A DNA stretch of 64,000 nt from Stercorarius parasiticus (lineage: Eukaryota > Chordata > Aves > Charadriiformes > Stercorariidae): NCBI GenBank assembly GCA_013396915.1, contig VWZL01000429.1:248001-312000 (forward strand), in the 5' to 3' direction. Positions 37,551 to 51,400 of this stretch are shown here, piece after piece. The notes below the pieces were generated by a model. It searched no databases and was not told where the DNA came from. It saw nothing but the letters and a program-made list of their open reading frames with translations. Each line of letters begins with the position of its first letter. Position 1 is the first letter of the stretch. The position numbers were made by a program, and so were the translations under genes.

Positions 37551-40500
37551 TTGAATGATCTCATAAATGTTGCACAGAAAGTATTATTATCAAAGAGTAT
37601 ACAACTTTCTACCCTTGCTTTATTACATAGACTGTGGTGCTAAACATATATCTCTATTAAGGGCATTATAATGAATTGGAAGTGGAAATCTGAAAGAAAA
37701 CTGAAAGTAAAATGATTGCCATAAACAAGAACTCAAAATCCCTTTAACTAGGCAGCATGTTAGTGACTGTAGCAGAAGAATGGAAAATGGACATATATAT
37801 GCCCTTCACAGATTTTTCACAGTAGACCTCTACTTTCTGTCCAAATATTTTGTTTTTTCAAAAAGATCAGAGTTTAATTATTAATTACATCCACAAAATG
37901 TGAATGCCTTTGTGAGTAGTCCATGTTGCATTGGCTTCTAAGGTAACTGCATGCTCAACTGTTTTTTGAGCATGAGCATTATTTACTTTGTAAAAAGTAA
38001 ATAAAATCAATTCCTGTATCCTGCAGCACTTAGCTCTGACATGTTCATTATTTCAGAAATATCAATTATTATCACTTTCTTTCTCACTCTGAATTTTTCA
38101 GTAGGTCATTATCTATGCAGTACCGTTGAGGATATTCACATCATACCAGCATGATTATGGACAAACATACCACACGAAGGCGAATCCTTTAAGCAGTCTG
38201 GATGAAATCCCTCTAAGTTTCTCAGAGAGCTGAAATAATGAAAATTATATCTTGGGCCATTAAAAGGCAAGGTGGTCCCCAGCCTCACTGTCATAACCAG
38301 ATCCAAACATTCTCTGCTTTGTTGTAGCCTCCAAGTCTTTGTCACTTCTTACCTTAATGTTTGTGAGAGGAATAACATAGGGATGTTTATTAAGACTGTG
38401 ATGTCCTTCATCTCCAGCTCTTTATAGTGCCTTAATAGCACACATGCTCTGTTAAACAGACCTCTCCATCTGGGTGGGGAAGTGCCACCGACATCAGTAG
38501 AAATTCTGCACACAAAGCTGGGGAAGACCAAGTCCGAGAACAGTAAGAAGGCAATGTGCTGAGCTCACCCTCACTACTCAGAACTATGTCTGAAAGTCCT
38601 TCTCTTTCATAGAAAACTTTTCCTGTTCTTGAAAATAATGGGGAATAACAAACTGTAACTGCTGTTAAAAGTAGCTAACATTTTATTTGCCCCTGTTGCT
38701 ATGCACTCATAAAACTCACAAGTCATTCACACAACTTTCCTCACATTGGTAGAGTTATACTAGAAAAAGAATTCACAAGATCACACTTGTCAGTATGGAT
38801 TCTTGTACTTATAACAAATCTCTGTATATGCATCTTTTCTAATGTAAGTGAGCTATTAGGGACTCATTTTCTCCTCATAAAACGTAGCACTATGAGAAAA
38901 GAATATTTCAGAAAGGTTCTTTACTTCATTGACTCCATTTCTCCAAAATCAGTGTCATCAAAAATAATATTTGGGAGAGGTTTTAAAGTTATTTTTAAAA
39001 ACAAATACACATACTTTCTGACAGGAAAGAGAAAGCTTGTGGTGAGCTATACAAAACCACAGCCTACTGATGTTCTGATCATTATTCCCCGTTCCCAGTT
39101 ACTGGACCACATGCCAAAGCAGCTAAGATGACATCGTCCAGGAATAATTGTGTTGGAGCTTCAGAGCTGCCGCTGGGTCTGTCACATCGTTAGACTGACC
39201 CTGTGCTGCTTGTCTTCCTCATCGTCCTGAATGCTTTCCTTTCTTTTCAACATTTTTTCCTATAATTTGTCTCTATTTTATTCATTCGTGAATAACATCC
39301 CACTCAAACCCTATATACATCCTGCAATACACAAGGTGTACACAGCAGACCTTCAAGCTGTGAGTGCAGGTTCTACTCAGGTGGGCAGATGGATTTAAGA
39401 AGCACATGCCTGCTGGCCTCGGAAATGCAAACCTGGAGCCTTTCTGCTGAAATGTAGCCTGCACACAACCAGCCTGCTTGGTTTTCAGTCTGAAGCCTTT
39501 GCAAATACATATCACACCCTGTTAGTCAAGTACCCATTTCCTATCATAAATAAGATGTTCTTTTTTTTCTAACTAGATCCTGGCTCAATCTGGAAAACTC
39601 AGACTTGGCTTCGGATTTCATGTGTCCTGCCCAGCTCAGGAAAGTTTAGATTACTGTCTGGAAGTGACTTCAGGATATCCAGAGTTGCATTTGGTTTGAA
39701 TTTGTATTCTGCCACTGAGATAAAAATGGAACTGTGATTTTTCAGGAGGTGCCTGTGTCTACACTGCTCAGACAGAAAGCTCCTCAGGGTGTCCAGAATA
39801 TCCTGTGTGCCTCCACACCAAAGGTGTTTGGGTCACTCCCAGCATATCTAGCCGTACCTCCTATGGGTATGCACAAAGAAAAACTTGGACCGCAGGTTTT
39901 GTGGCATGCAATAAGTCATCTATCACTTAGCCTCCTATTTTTCCGAACTGTGTAGATTTTTATGAGCCTACGATGCAATCCTACATAAGACACAAGGCTT
40001 CATAGCAAATGGCATGGGAGGAGGGTAAGAAACCAAGGTCATGGCCAGATGCAGGTCCCATGGGTGTCAGCTCTCCCCACTGGTTCCCAAGTGCTGATAC
40101 TGTCTGAGGGCTGCACCTTCACATGGAGGAAGGACAAAGTGGCACAGAGATGCTTGTTGGTGATGGGACCCCCTACTAGGCAAACCATGGAGATGCCACC
40201 ACTGCCAGCCCAGCCACCGGGTGTCCGCAGGCCTGAGTACAGCAGAGGGCCCCTGCAGCAGCAGTGCGGCAGCCTTTGTAGCTGCAGGGCATGCCATTGA
40301 GATGTACTTGGGGGCACAGCCTCCCCTCACAGGGGGTTTTCAGGACCCCGTCAGAGGGTGCTGCAATATGTGGGAGTGTGGACAGTCAGGGCATTTAGCC
40401 TTGGTGATGCTTTCAACAGTGCTGTGAGGCACTGGGTTTTGAGGTTCAGATATCTTGCCAGCTATCTCAATCACCCCATTTGCAAACCAGTGTTACAACA

Positions 40501-41194
40501 TCCTGCATAAATAAGGGCTTGTCAGCAAGAATAAGATCCTTTAGGGCAAAGCTGCAGCTAGCACTTGCAAGGTGTGCTGCAAGCAAGGTGCAGGGCCTCC
40601 CTCTCCCTCTTTCCTTGGGTAGCGCCTTATTAAAATGGTTATTGCTGCCCTACTGGGAATACAGGCATCGTGTACCAAGGGCAAGAAGGAAACCCCAGGT
40701 AGGTGGGAAGGAGGAAGGAAAAGGTCTAACCTGGCTTCCTACCCTCTTGGCCTCAGTTTTGATCTTTGGGTCACAATATGATGTGATAGGAGATCCATGG
40801 AGCTAAGGAACCAGCCCAAATTCTCCTTTATTTGGACACAGGACATGATCCAGAAGATCAAAGGAGAGGTATTACATCTTTTCCGAGCTCCATTCAAGTA
40901 GCTCCACACCATCCATTGCCACCTTGTGTTTCACAATCACAGAGTGAGAAGCAACTTTTACACCCTGAGTTCCTTAAAGCCCAGTTTTGCACTGAGAACA
41001 AGACTGTGGCTTTTTAGGAATGCCAGAAAATGCTATGTATGCGTTAATACATTGAAAAACAGTAACAAATTGCCTTCTCAAAAATATTAAATATGCACAT
41101 TAGGAACCATTATGAAAAGACACTAATATAGCACAGTACAGATGACATTCTTAACTCCAGAACATCTTGACCTGAATCTATATTTATTCAGTAC
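37551..41194. other. Unique non-coding sequence, no gene seen
   Basis: Open frames reach 114 codons (38,787-39,131, +) without a domain. Part of the interval, 40,020-40,420, is a GC-rich patch listed separately. No transposon recognised. Confidence 0.65.
40020..40420. other. GC-rich patch with overlapping open frames on both strands
   Basis: Composition is clearly more GC-rich than the surroundings, rich in CCC, GGG, CAGCC and GCAGCAG words but with few CpG dinucleotides, so it is not a typical CpG island. Three frames of 83-92 codons overlap here in opposite directions (40,049-40,300 on plus, 40,039-40,317 and 40,067-40,330 on minus). That is what a stop-poor GC-rich stretch produces without coding constraint. 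No domain is recognisable in any of them. It could be a decayed retrocopy or an exon of an unknown transcript, but nothing supports either. Confidence 0.5.
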
Positions 41195-41290
41195 TTTCAT
41201 GAAGATGGAGTAATCTCTGGGGACTTCACCAAGCACAAAGAGGCAAAGTGATGTGTCCACACTACATAAAACAGTGATTCAGGAATGTCC
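41195..41290 (-). mobile_element. Weak MIR-like SINE trace
   Basis: TTTATTCAGTACTTTCATGA near the left and GAGGCAAAGTGATGTGTCCA followed by CACTACATAAAACAGTGATT on the right follow the order of the reverse complement of MIR ('atttattgagtacctactatg' then 'gaggttaagtgacttgcccaaggtcacacag'). The match is patchy and the spacing is compressed, so this may be coincidental. Confidence 0.3.
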
Positions 41291-41361
41291 TTCCGTAGTC
41301 CATTATTGTACCTGTTAAGCAATATTTCTTCACTTTTTTTAACAGGCTAAGACATCATGAG

Positions 41362-41382
41362 AATTAATCACTGTGATTAATT
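41362..41382. promoter_or_regulatory. 21-bp perfect dyad with TAAT cores
   Basis: Arms AATTAATCAC and GTGATTAATT flank a single central T. Each arm holds a TAATC/GATTA core as bound by homeodomain proteins. The downstream 45 bases repeat TGTGTTTAT twice. The symmetry is exact; the role is unknown and there is no neighbouring gene to regulate in view. Confidence 0.35.
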
Positions 41383-44300
41383 GTGTTTATAGATAAAATG
41401 TATATCACAGATTGTGTTTATTATGTCTGGGGTTGGGGAGATATCATACATTGCATCAAATGACCATGTCAGTTCTGCTGTAAGCGTATTTCTCACTGTT
41501 CAGCTATAAATAGCACTCACAACACATGTGAAAAAGATCACGCTCCATTCCGAGGTGGGAAATCGCTGAAGAAAACTGTTCAGGTAAACAAGCCCTTCCT
41601 GAAGGCTGCCTGAATAATTGGCAACGAGCACAACTCCTGGATCGCTCTGCTGACAAAAAGTGCCTCGCTCCTCCCTGCTACTAAAGCAACGCTGTGTGTC
41701 AGAGCAGGTTGAGACCACTAATACGGAAACTGAGGAGTCTTGGGGCCAGCCTTAGAAAATACCCAGCCAAAACTGTACTCTTTAGCAAACCATCTCCTGA
41801 GTATGGCTGGGGTGTCCACAGCAGCTCCCGTCTCAGCTATTGATAGCACCTTCTACCTGCCAGCGCTCACCACAGGCTCAACGGCAGCTCAGCCCCGCAT
41901 GGCAGACACAATAGACATTTTTTGCCAAGTTAGAGATTCTTGAGGATGACATTTTCACAGCCTCCACGCAGCCGCTTTCAGTGCTCCTTAGAAAGGCTTT
42001 TATTGTATCTCTGTAGCAGAGTCTTCTCTGCTACAGTTTTGCTGTACTGTCCACCAAGAATATGGAGAACAAACTCTCCTCTTTTCCACACTTCTTGGTT
42101 TACTTTTGAAGATCCTAGACAAGGTCACTATACCTGCTAACAATATTTTACATAGTTCAAGACTATTAAGTGTTCATATATCATCCTGTTCCAGGAAGGA
42201 CATGGGATGCAGCAGGACTGCTGCATTATTTGATGAAAGGTATGTTTAAGGGATGACACACCTCTGCGCTGTTCAGTGGTGTCACTCAGCATCTCCAGTA
42301 CCTGCATCACACAGCATTTAATGGTCTGTTTTCCCCCTTCACCAGTCACATGCACAGCACTAACTGCAACTGCACCCCTTGTCCCATGAAGTACCCCTGC
42401 CAGGGAGCCTGGGAACTCTTTCCATTTTGTGCATTAAGCCACATTTACACAACTATAAAATATGCCAGCTGACTTTGCTATTAGTAATCATACTATGAAA
42501 CAGATAGAAATATTGTTTATCAGACACATTTAGGCTGCAAAAAACCACAATGAGGCATATTCATACCATCCCCCTTGACAGTTTGTACAAGTCATCCTTC
42601 AGAGGTGCTGCCCACCCTTTTCCTCTGTGAGGAATGCAGCCTCCTAAATTTTGGTGCACCAGATTGTATCTCAGTCTGATATCTCAAGTAGACAGTGAGC
42701 AAATCTTGCATCAGCAGCAACATAGGTAGTTATTTCAGCTCAGCCCTTTTGGTGTATGCAACATTTGAGAAAGACCACGTACCACAAACCTCCCATAAGC
42801 GTTCAGACAGGCAAAACTCAACAGCTCAAATACCTCCAAAAGAAGCAGCCCAGTCCTGACTGAAATTAACTGGTTTGCAAACGTAGGTGAAAGCACAGGA
42901 AATATTTTGCAGTCTTCAGTCTAGTAATTACAATGAGGCATCTAAAGCAAAAGACTTCATTTTGAGTCGCTGGTCAGTATATACACCCTTAATGTGATTG
43001 AGTTTCACAGTATAGATAGCACATTACAAACTTCTTTGGAGATATCCAGATCTTCACAGAGAGAACCTGTTTAGTTACTATTGACATACAGAATACATTA
43101 TTGGTTTTCCTTCTCCTTTACATTTGACAGTTACTGCTTAATAAAGGACTTTGATACAGTCTATGACATGCCTGAGGGTATTTTTAAAAAGCAGTTTGGG
43201 GGAAGAGGAAGAGAACAAATATATAAAAATAATGCCTGATCTAAATTAGTAAATTACATGTCCCCAGATGTTTCCTTCTTGAGATCTCGCATAGATCAAC
43301 TGCATCAGGACACCTGTAGTTTAAGGTTTTCAGTTGTCGCTAAATCTTTCCCCCTTTTTCATAAGCTGATCTCATATTTTCCAGAGTGATGTTGTTTTCA
43401 CTTCACATCTTATGTACAAACAAATAAAGTATTCCCTCCCCCACAAACACAAGCACATGCGCTCGCATACTCCTCTCTTTGGTCTGCATACAGTAGCTTG
43501 GCACCAAAAAGATATGTGATTAAGTTTTAACAAGTGTCAAAGCCAAGTGGCTCACAGACATTTACCTGGAGATCAGAATGTGGTTTAGGTGCTTTCTGAA
43601 ATTCAAATTAGCAAGTGTCATTCTTCCTGCCTTCTACCACACTTCAGGGAATGTTTGATCTGCTGAGAGAGAATGAGACACAGAAAACGAGCAAGAGACA
43701 AGCCCCCAGGATCCAGGGGCTCAGGCTTCCCACTCCCAAGCACTGCCACTGTCTCTGGGAGCACAGGAAAAATCAATGTTACTCTTGCTTACATGGCCAT
43801 ATTGCAGGGCACTAATGTAGTGCACTGAAGAACCGATTCCCTCATAAATATTTAAGTCAAGGATTTCAGCATAGAACAACAGTACAATTAACAATTCAAA
43901 ACGCTACCACTGAAAGTTATTTCTGACACCATCAGATGGAAGTGAGCAGACATGCCTTTGTTAAGTTGCGATGTAGTCTATCATTTGTAATACAATATCA
44001 ATGCAAAAACAGTCCCTCAGAGCATTGATCAGAAATTTCATAATCTTTTTTTGTTCGCTAAAGTACATATTTTATAAAGGCTGTCATGGTCTCATGTTAC
44101 TGCCATGTTGCTCAGAAATAAAAGAATTTGCAAGGGAAGGAAGGAAGGAGATCTAACATCTGATGACCTACATGGGTTCTTTATTGTTAAAAATGCTAAA
44201 TTTAGGTAGTTCCTGTATAGGAAAAAAAATGAAATAGATTGGTATACAGAAAGTGTATTGTGTACATCAAATTCTATGTGAATTTTACACTACACGTAGT

Positions 44301-45214
44301 GGTCAGAATTAATGTATCAGTGTTTAGCTACAGCTACCCCTCATACCTTTCTAATACACAAATGTTTGAAAAAATATGCCAACAACCACAAACAAAAAAA
44401 AGAGTTGTAATAGCAGTGTATGAGCAAGTGACCTCTTTTTCTTTTTTTTTTTAACTGAAAACTATTAAGAATTAAGTCCAGTGAACTGTAAGGACCTGCA
44501 TCCCTTGTCCACCTGAGTATCCCATTTAGCTGCAGCTGACACATTGCAAAGGGAAAAAAAAGATAAAATCAAAAAGAAACCAAGTGTCAGGAAAATAGGA
44601 ATTATCCAAGCAAGTTTTTCCTCTTGCTTGTGCTCAGCCAGTCCTATACCATCTGTTTTCTTCTACCTTCGCAGCTCCTGTGTTTGTGCTCCCAAAGCTG
44701 AATGGCCCATCCTCCAACCCCATGCTGAGCAGGGGCTGAGTTTTAGCCAGGCTGCGTACACTGACATTTTGTCCATTTACACAGACTTTAAAGACTGACT
44801 CACTTATCCTGCCGCAGGACAGAAAAAAAAATGACATCTAGTTTTATACTGAAACTAGTTTAATACTGATTTGTTGAATTTGGGATTAATACTTTCCTGG
44901 ATATTGATGTCGTTTTGGGTATTGATATAAGCAATGTAAAAAGTACCAGGAACAGGGTAATAAAAACTTGTAAGGTCAAGGCACTGTGAAATCTTTATCT
45001 TTTCTGTGTGTTTTTCCCTTGCAGAGAAGGCAGCGGTGCAGGCGTGCAACACACACCTGGCACAGGGCAGAGGAACCCCTTTGCAGTGTGTGTCCCCAGG
45101 TGAAAGACGGACTAAACACAGCCCTGTCAGAGCACACTCTTGACTGCTTCTAATTCTCAGGTGACCTGTTTTCCCGCTCACAGAGCAGTGCAAGGCAAGG
45201 ACAAAGGGGAATTA
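41383..45214. other. Unique non-coding sequence, no gene seen
   Basis: Short frames only, none with a recognisable domain. A small GGAAGGAAGGA run lies near 44,136-44,148. No transposon recognised. Confidence 0.65.
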
Positions 45215-45470
45215 ATACATTTGAAACCATATATGCCTCTCGTTAATAAGAGCCCACTCATATACATAGAAGAGGTACAATTGCTAGGTCTTATTAACAA
45301 AGAATCGGAGTACCCCACCCTGAGACTTGCTAATAATTTTTATATGTACCTACGAGTACAGGATGTGCTGTGTACCTTAAAATCTTTGAGATGATCCTCT
45401 AACTTTCCTTTGAGCTCTGCTAATTTTAATGTGGCTATATTTTGTAGGCAGCAGGTAGGATCTGAGTGCT
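45215..45470. promoter_or_regulatory. Possible conserved non-coding element
   Basis: Unique block lacking simple repeats. It contains GAATTAATACATTTG, CGTTAATAAGAGCCC, TTATTAACAAAGAATC, TTGCTAATAATTTTTATATG and GCTAATTTTAATGTGG, so several evenly mixed TAAT words sit within 250 bases. The texture resembles deeply conserved enhancers, but this is a judgement from one sequence. Confidence 0.2.
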
Positions 45471-48400
45471 TTCGGAAAATGCAAGAATGTTTAAAAGGAT
45501 GAAGGGTCCAGATCTGAAGATTCTTTTTGCCTCATTTTATTTTTGTTCTTTGGCATATTCGACAATCTATTTTTTTTACACTGATGCAATCAGTTCAGAA
45601 AAGGTATCATAGGGGCAAGCTTGAATTGCAGTATAAAAAAGCAACAAAGAAATCACTCTGTTCACCTTGTCCCAAAGATTTTTTTCCAAATATATGTATC
45701 TATATACACATACATAAATGCCTTTATTTATAACTCTGTTGAACTATAGAAGTGAATAAAAAGAAAAGCATTGAATAATTCATCAAATTTTCTTCCTTTA
45801 TCACTCAAGTCCAATCTTCCCACATAAACATATAAAACCAAACTGAATTCTATCAAATTATTAATATTAAAGATGCAACTGCAGGATTTTATCCCAAAGG
45901 AAAAAAAAAAAATGTTTTGCTAGCAACATTGGTAGGGTTTCTATGACTTCAGCTGGAGACGGACATCTTGATCTCAACCAGCCATCCTGGTCTCTGCATA
46001 GTCAATGTAGATGGCAGAGTCCACGCACTAAGACATCTCATCCTAAGGAGAGATCTAAAACAAACTATCTGAATACATTACAGAAGTATCTACTTCTCCC
46101 AGTGATAATAAGGGGAACCCAGAATAACCAGCTTAGGTATAGACATCTACCCCACCAATGTTTAAAGTCACGAGAGATTAAATATTCATGGGGTCCAGTC
46201 TCTGACAAACCTTTAATAAACCAACCTACGCAAGTTTAATTATGACTACAGGAGCGGTGTCACACAAATGCCTACCAATACCCGAAAGTATTCCAAATAT
46301 ACTGTTACCTTCAAGCCACTGCAGGTAACACCAGTTAAAATGTGCTCTCCAGGAATACCCAACCAGATCCATTGCAGAGTTTATATGCCAATAAAACACG
46401 CTCCGGTGTCAGCAGAGCTTTGACTTGACTTTAGTGAAACTGGGCCTTACGCAGAGAATATTCTTTCTATAGTGTTTACTAATTTAGCTTTCAAGGCTGT
46501 GTTTAGAGGAATGTTAAGCATTAACTAGATGTTCTCTATTTGTGGATTATGTGTGTAATTCCCCACACTGAAAGATGAGTATATATATATCTAAAAATAA
46601 AGCTCCATACACAGGTTCCCAGTAGACAATTGCTTACTCGTTTAAAATGTATGTTTACTTAAAATTTTTCTCCCTGGGATGGCTTTATGAAATATACATT
46701 TCATTTTAGCAGGGATTCCCAAAGGAGTCAGCTGCCAGGCAGCCTTTTTCTAGCTCCTTCAGTACAAACAGTGTAAAGCAGGACACTAAATCTGCAGTAG
46801 CAGGCAACACTCAGGAATCAGAGTTTCAGCTCAGTTTCTGTTGACAGTGCCTGAGGAATACCTGGATCGGAACAATTCCATTAGCACACTGGATAATTCA
46901 TTCCCAGCAATTTGTTATCTGACATTAATTTCCTACAAAGCTATGATACCTGAACGTGCTCCACGTAAAATCATTTTTAGGAAGGTCAGGGGCTAATAGG
47001 AAGGGAATGAATGAGTGAAATTTCCCTAGTTATGAATGTTTTCAATATTTTTGCATCCCTAACTCTTGCTAGATCCTCCCAGAGTAATTTTATCTGCTTT
47101 CGTATTAGGCAATGGAGATATTAATTCTCCCAGCTGGAAATCTACCTTAAATTCTGTCCCACATTTCAAAAACCTGAAGAAAGAAGAAAAAAAACAGCTA
47201 AGAAAATAAAAAGTGTGGAGTCACACTATTGCGTAAAATCTCTAACAAACTTCCAGGGAATTCAGCCAAAAGACTTAATACTATATATATCACATCAAAC
47301 ATGGTCACACAGACCATCTACATTGTTAGTCAGAGTGAAATAATACCTATATACCAAAGAAAGGATATGTTTACAAAGAAACGCTTGCTGCAGAAGTTTG
47401 TCATGTTTTGAAAGGGTATAATGTTTTATTGTATATTACAAATCCTTCAAAATCAATGTCACAACCAGTCAAAATAATAAAACTACACTACGCGGTTTTG
47501 GCTGAAATAAAGGACAGGGAAATGGCAGTACACTCCTTGACAGGAGTCCTGAAGACATTTATATCAGGAGTCATTTAAAACTAAATCAAAAGGGACTCAG
47601 GCACAAGTAATACCAGCCAGAAAAACTAACCTCTATAAAATGATACTGAAAAAACTTTTTTAAATGTATTGTTTTGCATCAAAGCCTTTCACAGGGTAAA
47701 TGTCCGGAAAGAGTTCGACTGGACTAACGGACCAATCTGTTCCTCTCACACAGCAAAGATAAATCCAGATGAAACTATAGATGGTTTTAGAGGGGAAAAT
47801 TGAGGTAAACTCCAGAGATAACTATGATTTCTGTCAAGTAAAAAAAGATACTTCACTTTTACGAAAAAATTTTATGAAAACAAACAGTTGGAGAATAAAA
47901 AAGGTGAGAAATTCTCCTCAGAGCTTTTATCCAACAATAGCAGAGGTGAGTGGTACTCGCTATGGGGAAAGTGGGCTCACATATTATTAAATGCAGGATC
48001 GGGTCCTGCTCATTCCTTCCCCCTGTCAGATTTGCTGCAAAACCATCTACATCAAAATGCATTGAAACTGTCGGGTAAGAAAACCGCATATTTTTAGACA
48101 TGTCTACCTTTGGTCAGGGAGATTAAAGGGAGATATTAAAAATAAAAAGAAATTTAAAGGGGCAGTTAGAAAATAGGAAATAGGAAAATAAGTAAAAAAG
48201 AAAATGGTTAAAATCTTTATTAAACTGTAAGCAAATTATTTTTTTTTTTAAATTACAAACTCTGGCTCTTTATTTCTGTGAATAAGTCATTTACAGAAAC
48301 CCTAGAGTTCAGGAAAAATTGACATATAAGGAGGAAATGAGCTATTAGTTCTGAAAGAGAACATCGTATCCCACCAGCAACATGGTCCATCATGAGAAAG

Positions 48401-51400
48401 TTACATGAGAATTACTTCAGAGATCTGAAATGTTAAAGTACTGATACACACAACAGCGTGCTTTTGTTTTAATTCATTATAAGAAACTTTCTGGCTCTTT
48501 TACAAACCAGATAGCTAGAGCAATACTAGCCCCCAGCCTCGCCATGTGTCATATTCCATTTCCTGCAGAGATAAAGAGTAATATTAGCTATGCAACTTTA
48601 GGCTAAGAAAGGAAACAATCCCTCAAGCTTCACCAGCGAGGTGGGTAGATACCGTACCAGCCTCCCCCAAGGTGACAGCTATCAGCAGTCACATCTTCCC
48701 CAGGACACACACTAAAATCCGTCTGTCTCCCAATCAGATTACTTATCACTTCAGTAAAAAGATAAAGAGATTTCGTTTGCCAAATTGTTACCTTCCCGAC
48801 TGCAAAAGGATTTACAAGACTGAACTATAGTTTTTTCATAAATATAGACACTCGTTCCTTACAACTGTAGTGCTGGTGTCTAGGTTTCTTAAATGAAAAC
48901 ATTAATTTCCCCTTAACTGCAACCAGTATATTTTTTTTCTCTACCGAGGACACAGTCTGACAGCACTGAGGTGACATGGTCACCAGAAAAAAGAGACCCT
49001 CTCTTCTCTTTCCCATCCTTGGCCCTTGTTTCCAGCTCCACACTACCCCAGGCTGTACTTATTTTCCCAAACTATCAGCTCTTCAACCCAATTTACCAAG
49101 CAGCCGCAGCAGGTCAGTGGGAAGAGGAGGAGGAGGAGGAGGAGGGAGGCAGTCAGGACAGGGTTACTCTCTCTGGCAGCCGTGGTGGTTCAAATGCCCC
49201 ACAAACTGCAGCTGCTCGCCCTAATGCCTTGCTTCGGTTTGATGACGCTATTCCATAGGAGGTCTAAATAACGAGAGACCTGAGATTTACAGTGGCATAC
49301 ACTAATCACTTTGTCAAAAGACAGGTAAAAAAAGCTGTCACGAAAATTCACTTACAAGTTTGTTAGATTTATGGCTAAAATTTCATTGAAGGAGCAGACA
49401 ATGGGAAAAGCGTTAAAAGAACTATGCCTGTAGCTTTACTAAACAAACATGCGCATATCTACTGTAACTATGTACCTACTTTTTAATAAAATTGCCATGG
49501 TACTATTATGTTGTCTCTTATATATAAAAAAATAATCTGCACTGATAGCACTTCAGCTTATCTTAATAGTTGTATAAACACACATTTAATTTGTCCATTA
49601 AATCACTGATAAAAAGGAAAAAAAAAGCTTCTGCTATTAAGCTTTACCCCTATTAAGTTTTGCTGGATTGCGGTACTCTTCATTATTGTTGTCTCTCAAA
49701 ATATCACCTTCACTCCAGCTGTAAATAGCCCAGGAAAATAGTTCAAACCTTAAAGGAAGTCTTCCAAAGAAAATGTTTTTTTTCCCCCCTCCTAGCTGAG
49801 ACCTTTCCCAAGGGAACAGGCCACTTTTGGAGGTGTTAGTGCTTCATGTTTGTAGCAATGGAAAAAAAAAGTATATAGAAATAATGGGTTGGCTGAGTAT
49901 ATTATGAAAGGATTGCTCCTATTAGGGGATTCAGGGCAAATAAGAGTCAAGATAAAACAAAGTTATGGTGGAAAGCTTGGAGAATTTGTACTAGTTTCAA
50001 TATCTTTGCTTCCATCTTCTAAATTGCCAATTGTCAAATGTCATTACTGGTCAGGCTGTTAGCTGCTTATTTGATTACAGTGGTAGCCCCCTTTCTGGAG
50101 CGCGAGTGTGTCCGTGTGTAAAATCATAAAAAGTGCTTGTGCAGGTGCAAAAGCTCAGGAAAGCATGAAGATGATAATTAAAGATATTTCTTTTTAAGAC
50201 ATGGACACATCTACAACAAAACGCAGAAATACTAAGCTGTTTGCTCCTATTTGTCCTTACAGAATTTGCGGCTGCGTGTACTTCAGTAGTTGCCAAGAGT
50301 TCTTGCGGTTTTAATACTAATTTATGATGAAGCATACCAAATGAACCACAAGTTATTTAAGAAAATGAAATAAGGAAACTTTTGAGGTTTTAGCAGGAAA
50401 ACAGACTGGAGTGAGAGTAGTCTGATGTAAATGAATAGACGGCTTCAATGAAAATGAAAGAGAAGAAAACTCCCTCCTGGGGTTCATTATGCCTCTTGAG
50501 CTGTTGGTAGTAAAGTTAATTTTTAAATGCTTTGAGGTGATTAAGAACTCAGGCATCACTCTAAATGTAAATAAGTCCTGTTTCATTTCCTTGCAGTTAA
50601 CTGATTGCAGCAGTCACCAGCTACTTAGCTTGCTGATGTATTTGAGATCTGTAGTCTAGTTCATAATTAACCCTCTTCATATGAAGTGAAAATGCTAGCA
50701 AGCCTGGTTTTGAATGTATATAACCAGGATATGACATACTCACTCACTAGAGAAAAAGAATGTTTATATTTGTAAATAATGAAGGCACTATTTGAAGCAA
50801 ATGTATCACAGGATGAAAATCAACTTACAAATGAAAAGTTTGCTTCCACCGACAATGAATGCAGCTTAAACACACAACCAAATGAGATGCAGTTTAGAAA
50901 CTTCAGCTTAATTTATGGTAAAATTTGGCAAACCATTAGAGCTGGACCTCTTCCTCCCCACCACGTCTAATCAACAGAAAATTTCAACAATCTGTATATG
51001 AATATCACATATAAATTTAAAATCTCAGATTGTAATCCACTCTTGTAATGCATATATACAAGTAATTAAGATTTAACAGCAATAAACTTGTTCGACGCAG
51101 TGTCTGGGACCTGTGAAATCTGTATTCTCATTCCAAATCTGTCTCAAGATTGTTTCATGGCTGGGCAAATGTTTCAAAAGTGACTTATGCTGTGCACTGG
51201 TTTGTAAATACCCAACCGAGGACATGCTAAGCCATAAACAATCAAAATGTCTCCACTGGATACTGAAATACTGAGGGAACCTACACTCGCCTCTGAAAAT
51301 GCTGCCTTAAAGTTCCCTACACTTACCAGAGGACAACTGCCTCTCTCTTTCCTAGAAGGCTGAGGGTAAATTCATTCAAGGTTCTGAAATATTTTAGTAA

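Noticed and set aside
40039..40330. Opposed overlapping frames of 83-92 codons
   Set aside because: Stop codons are rare in GC-rich DNA, so frames open on both strands by composition alone. No family signature.
48971..49271. Three overlapping plus-strand frames with poly-glutamate, poly-glycine and poly-arginine runs
   Set aside because: The runs are produced by the GAG/GGA microsatellite at 49,121-49,147 read in three frames. There is no domain or exon structure.
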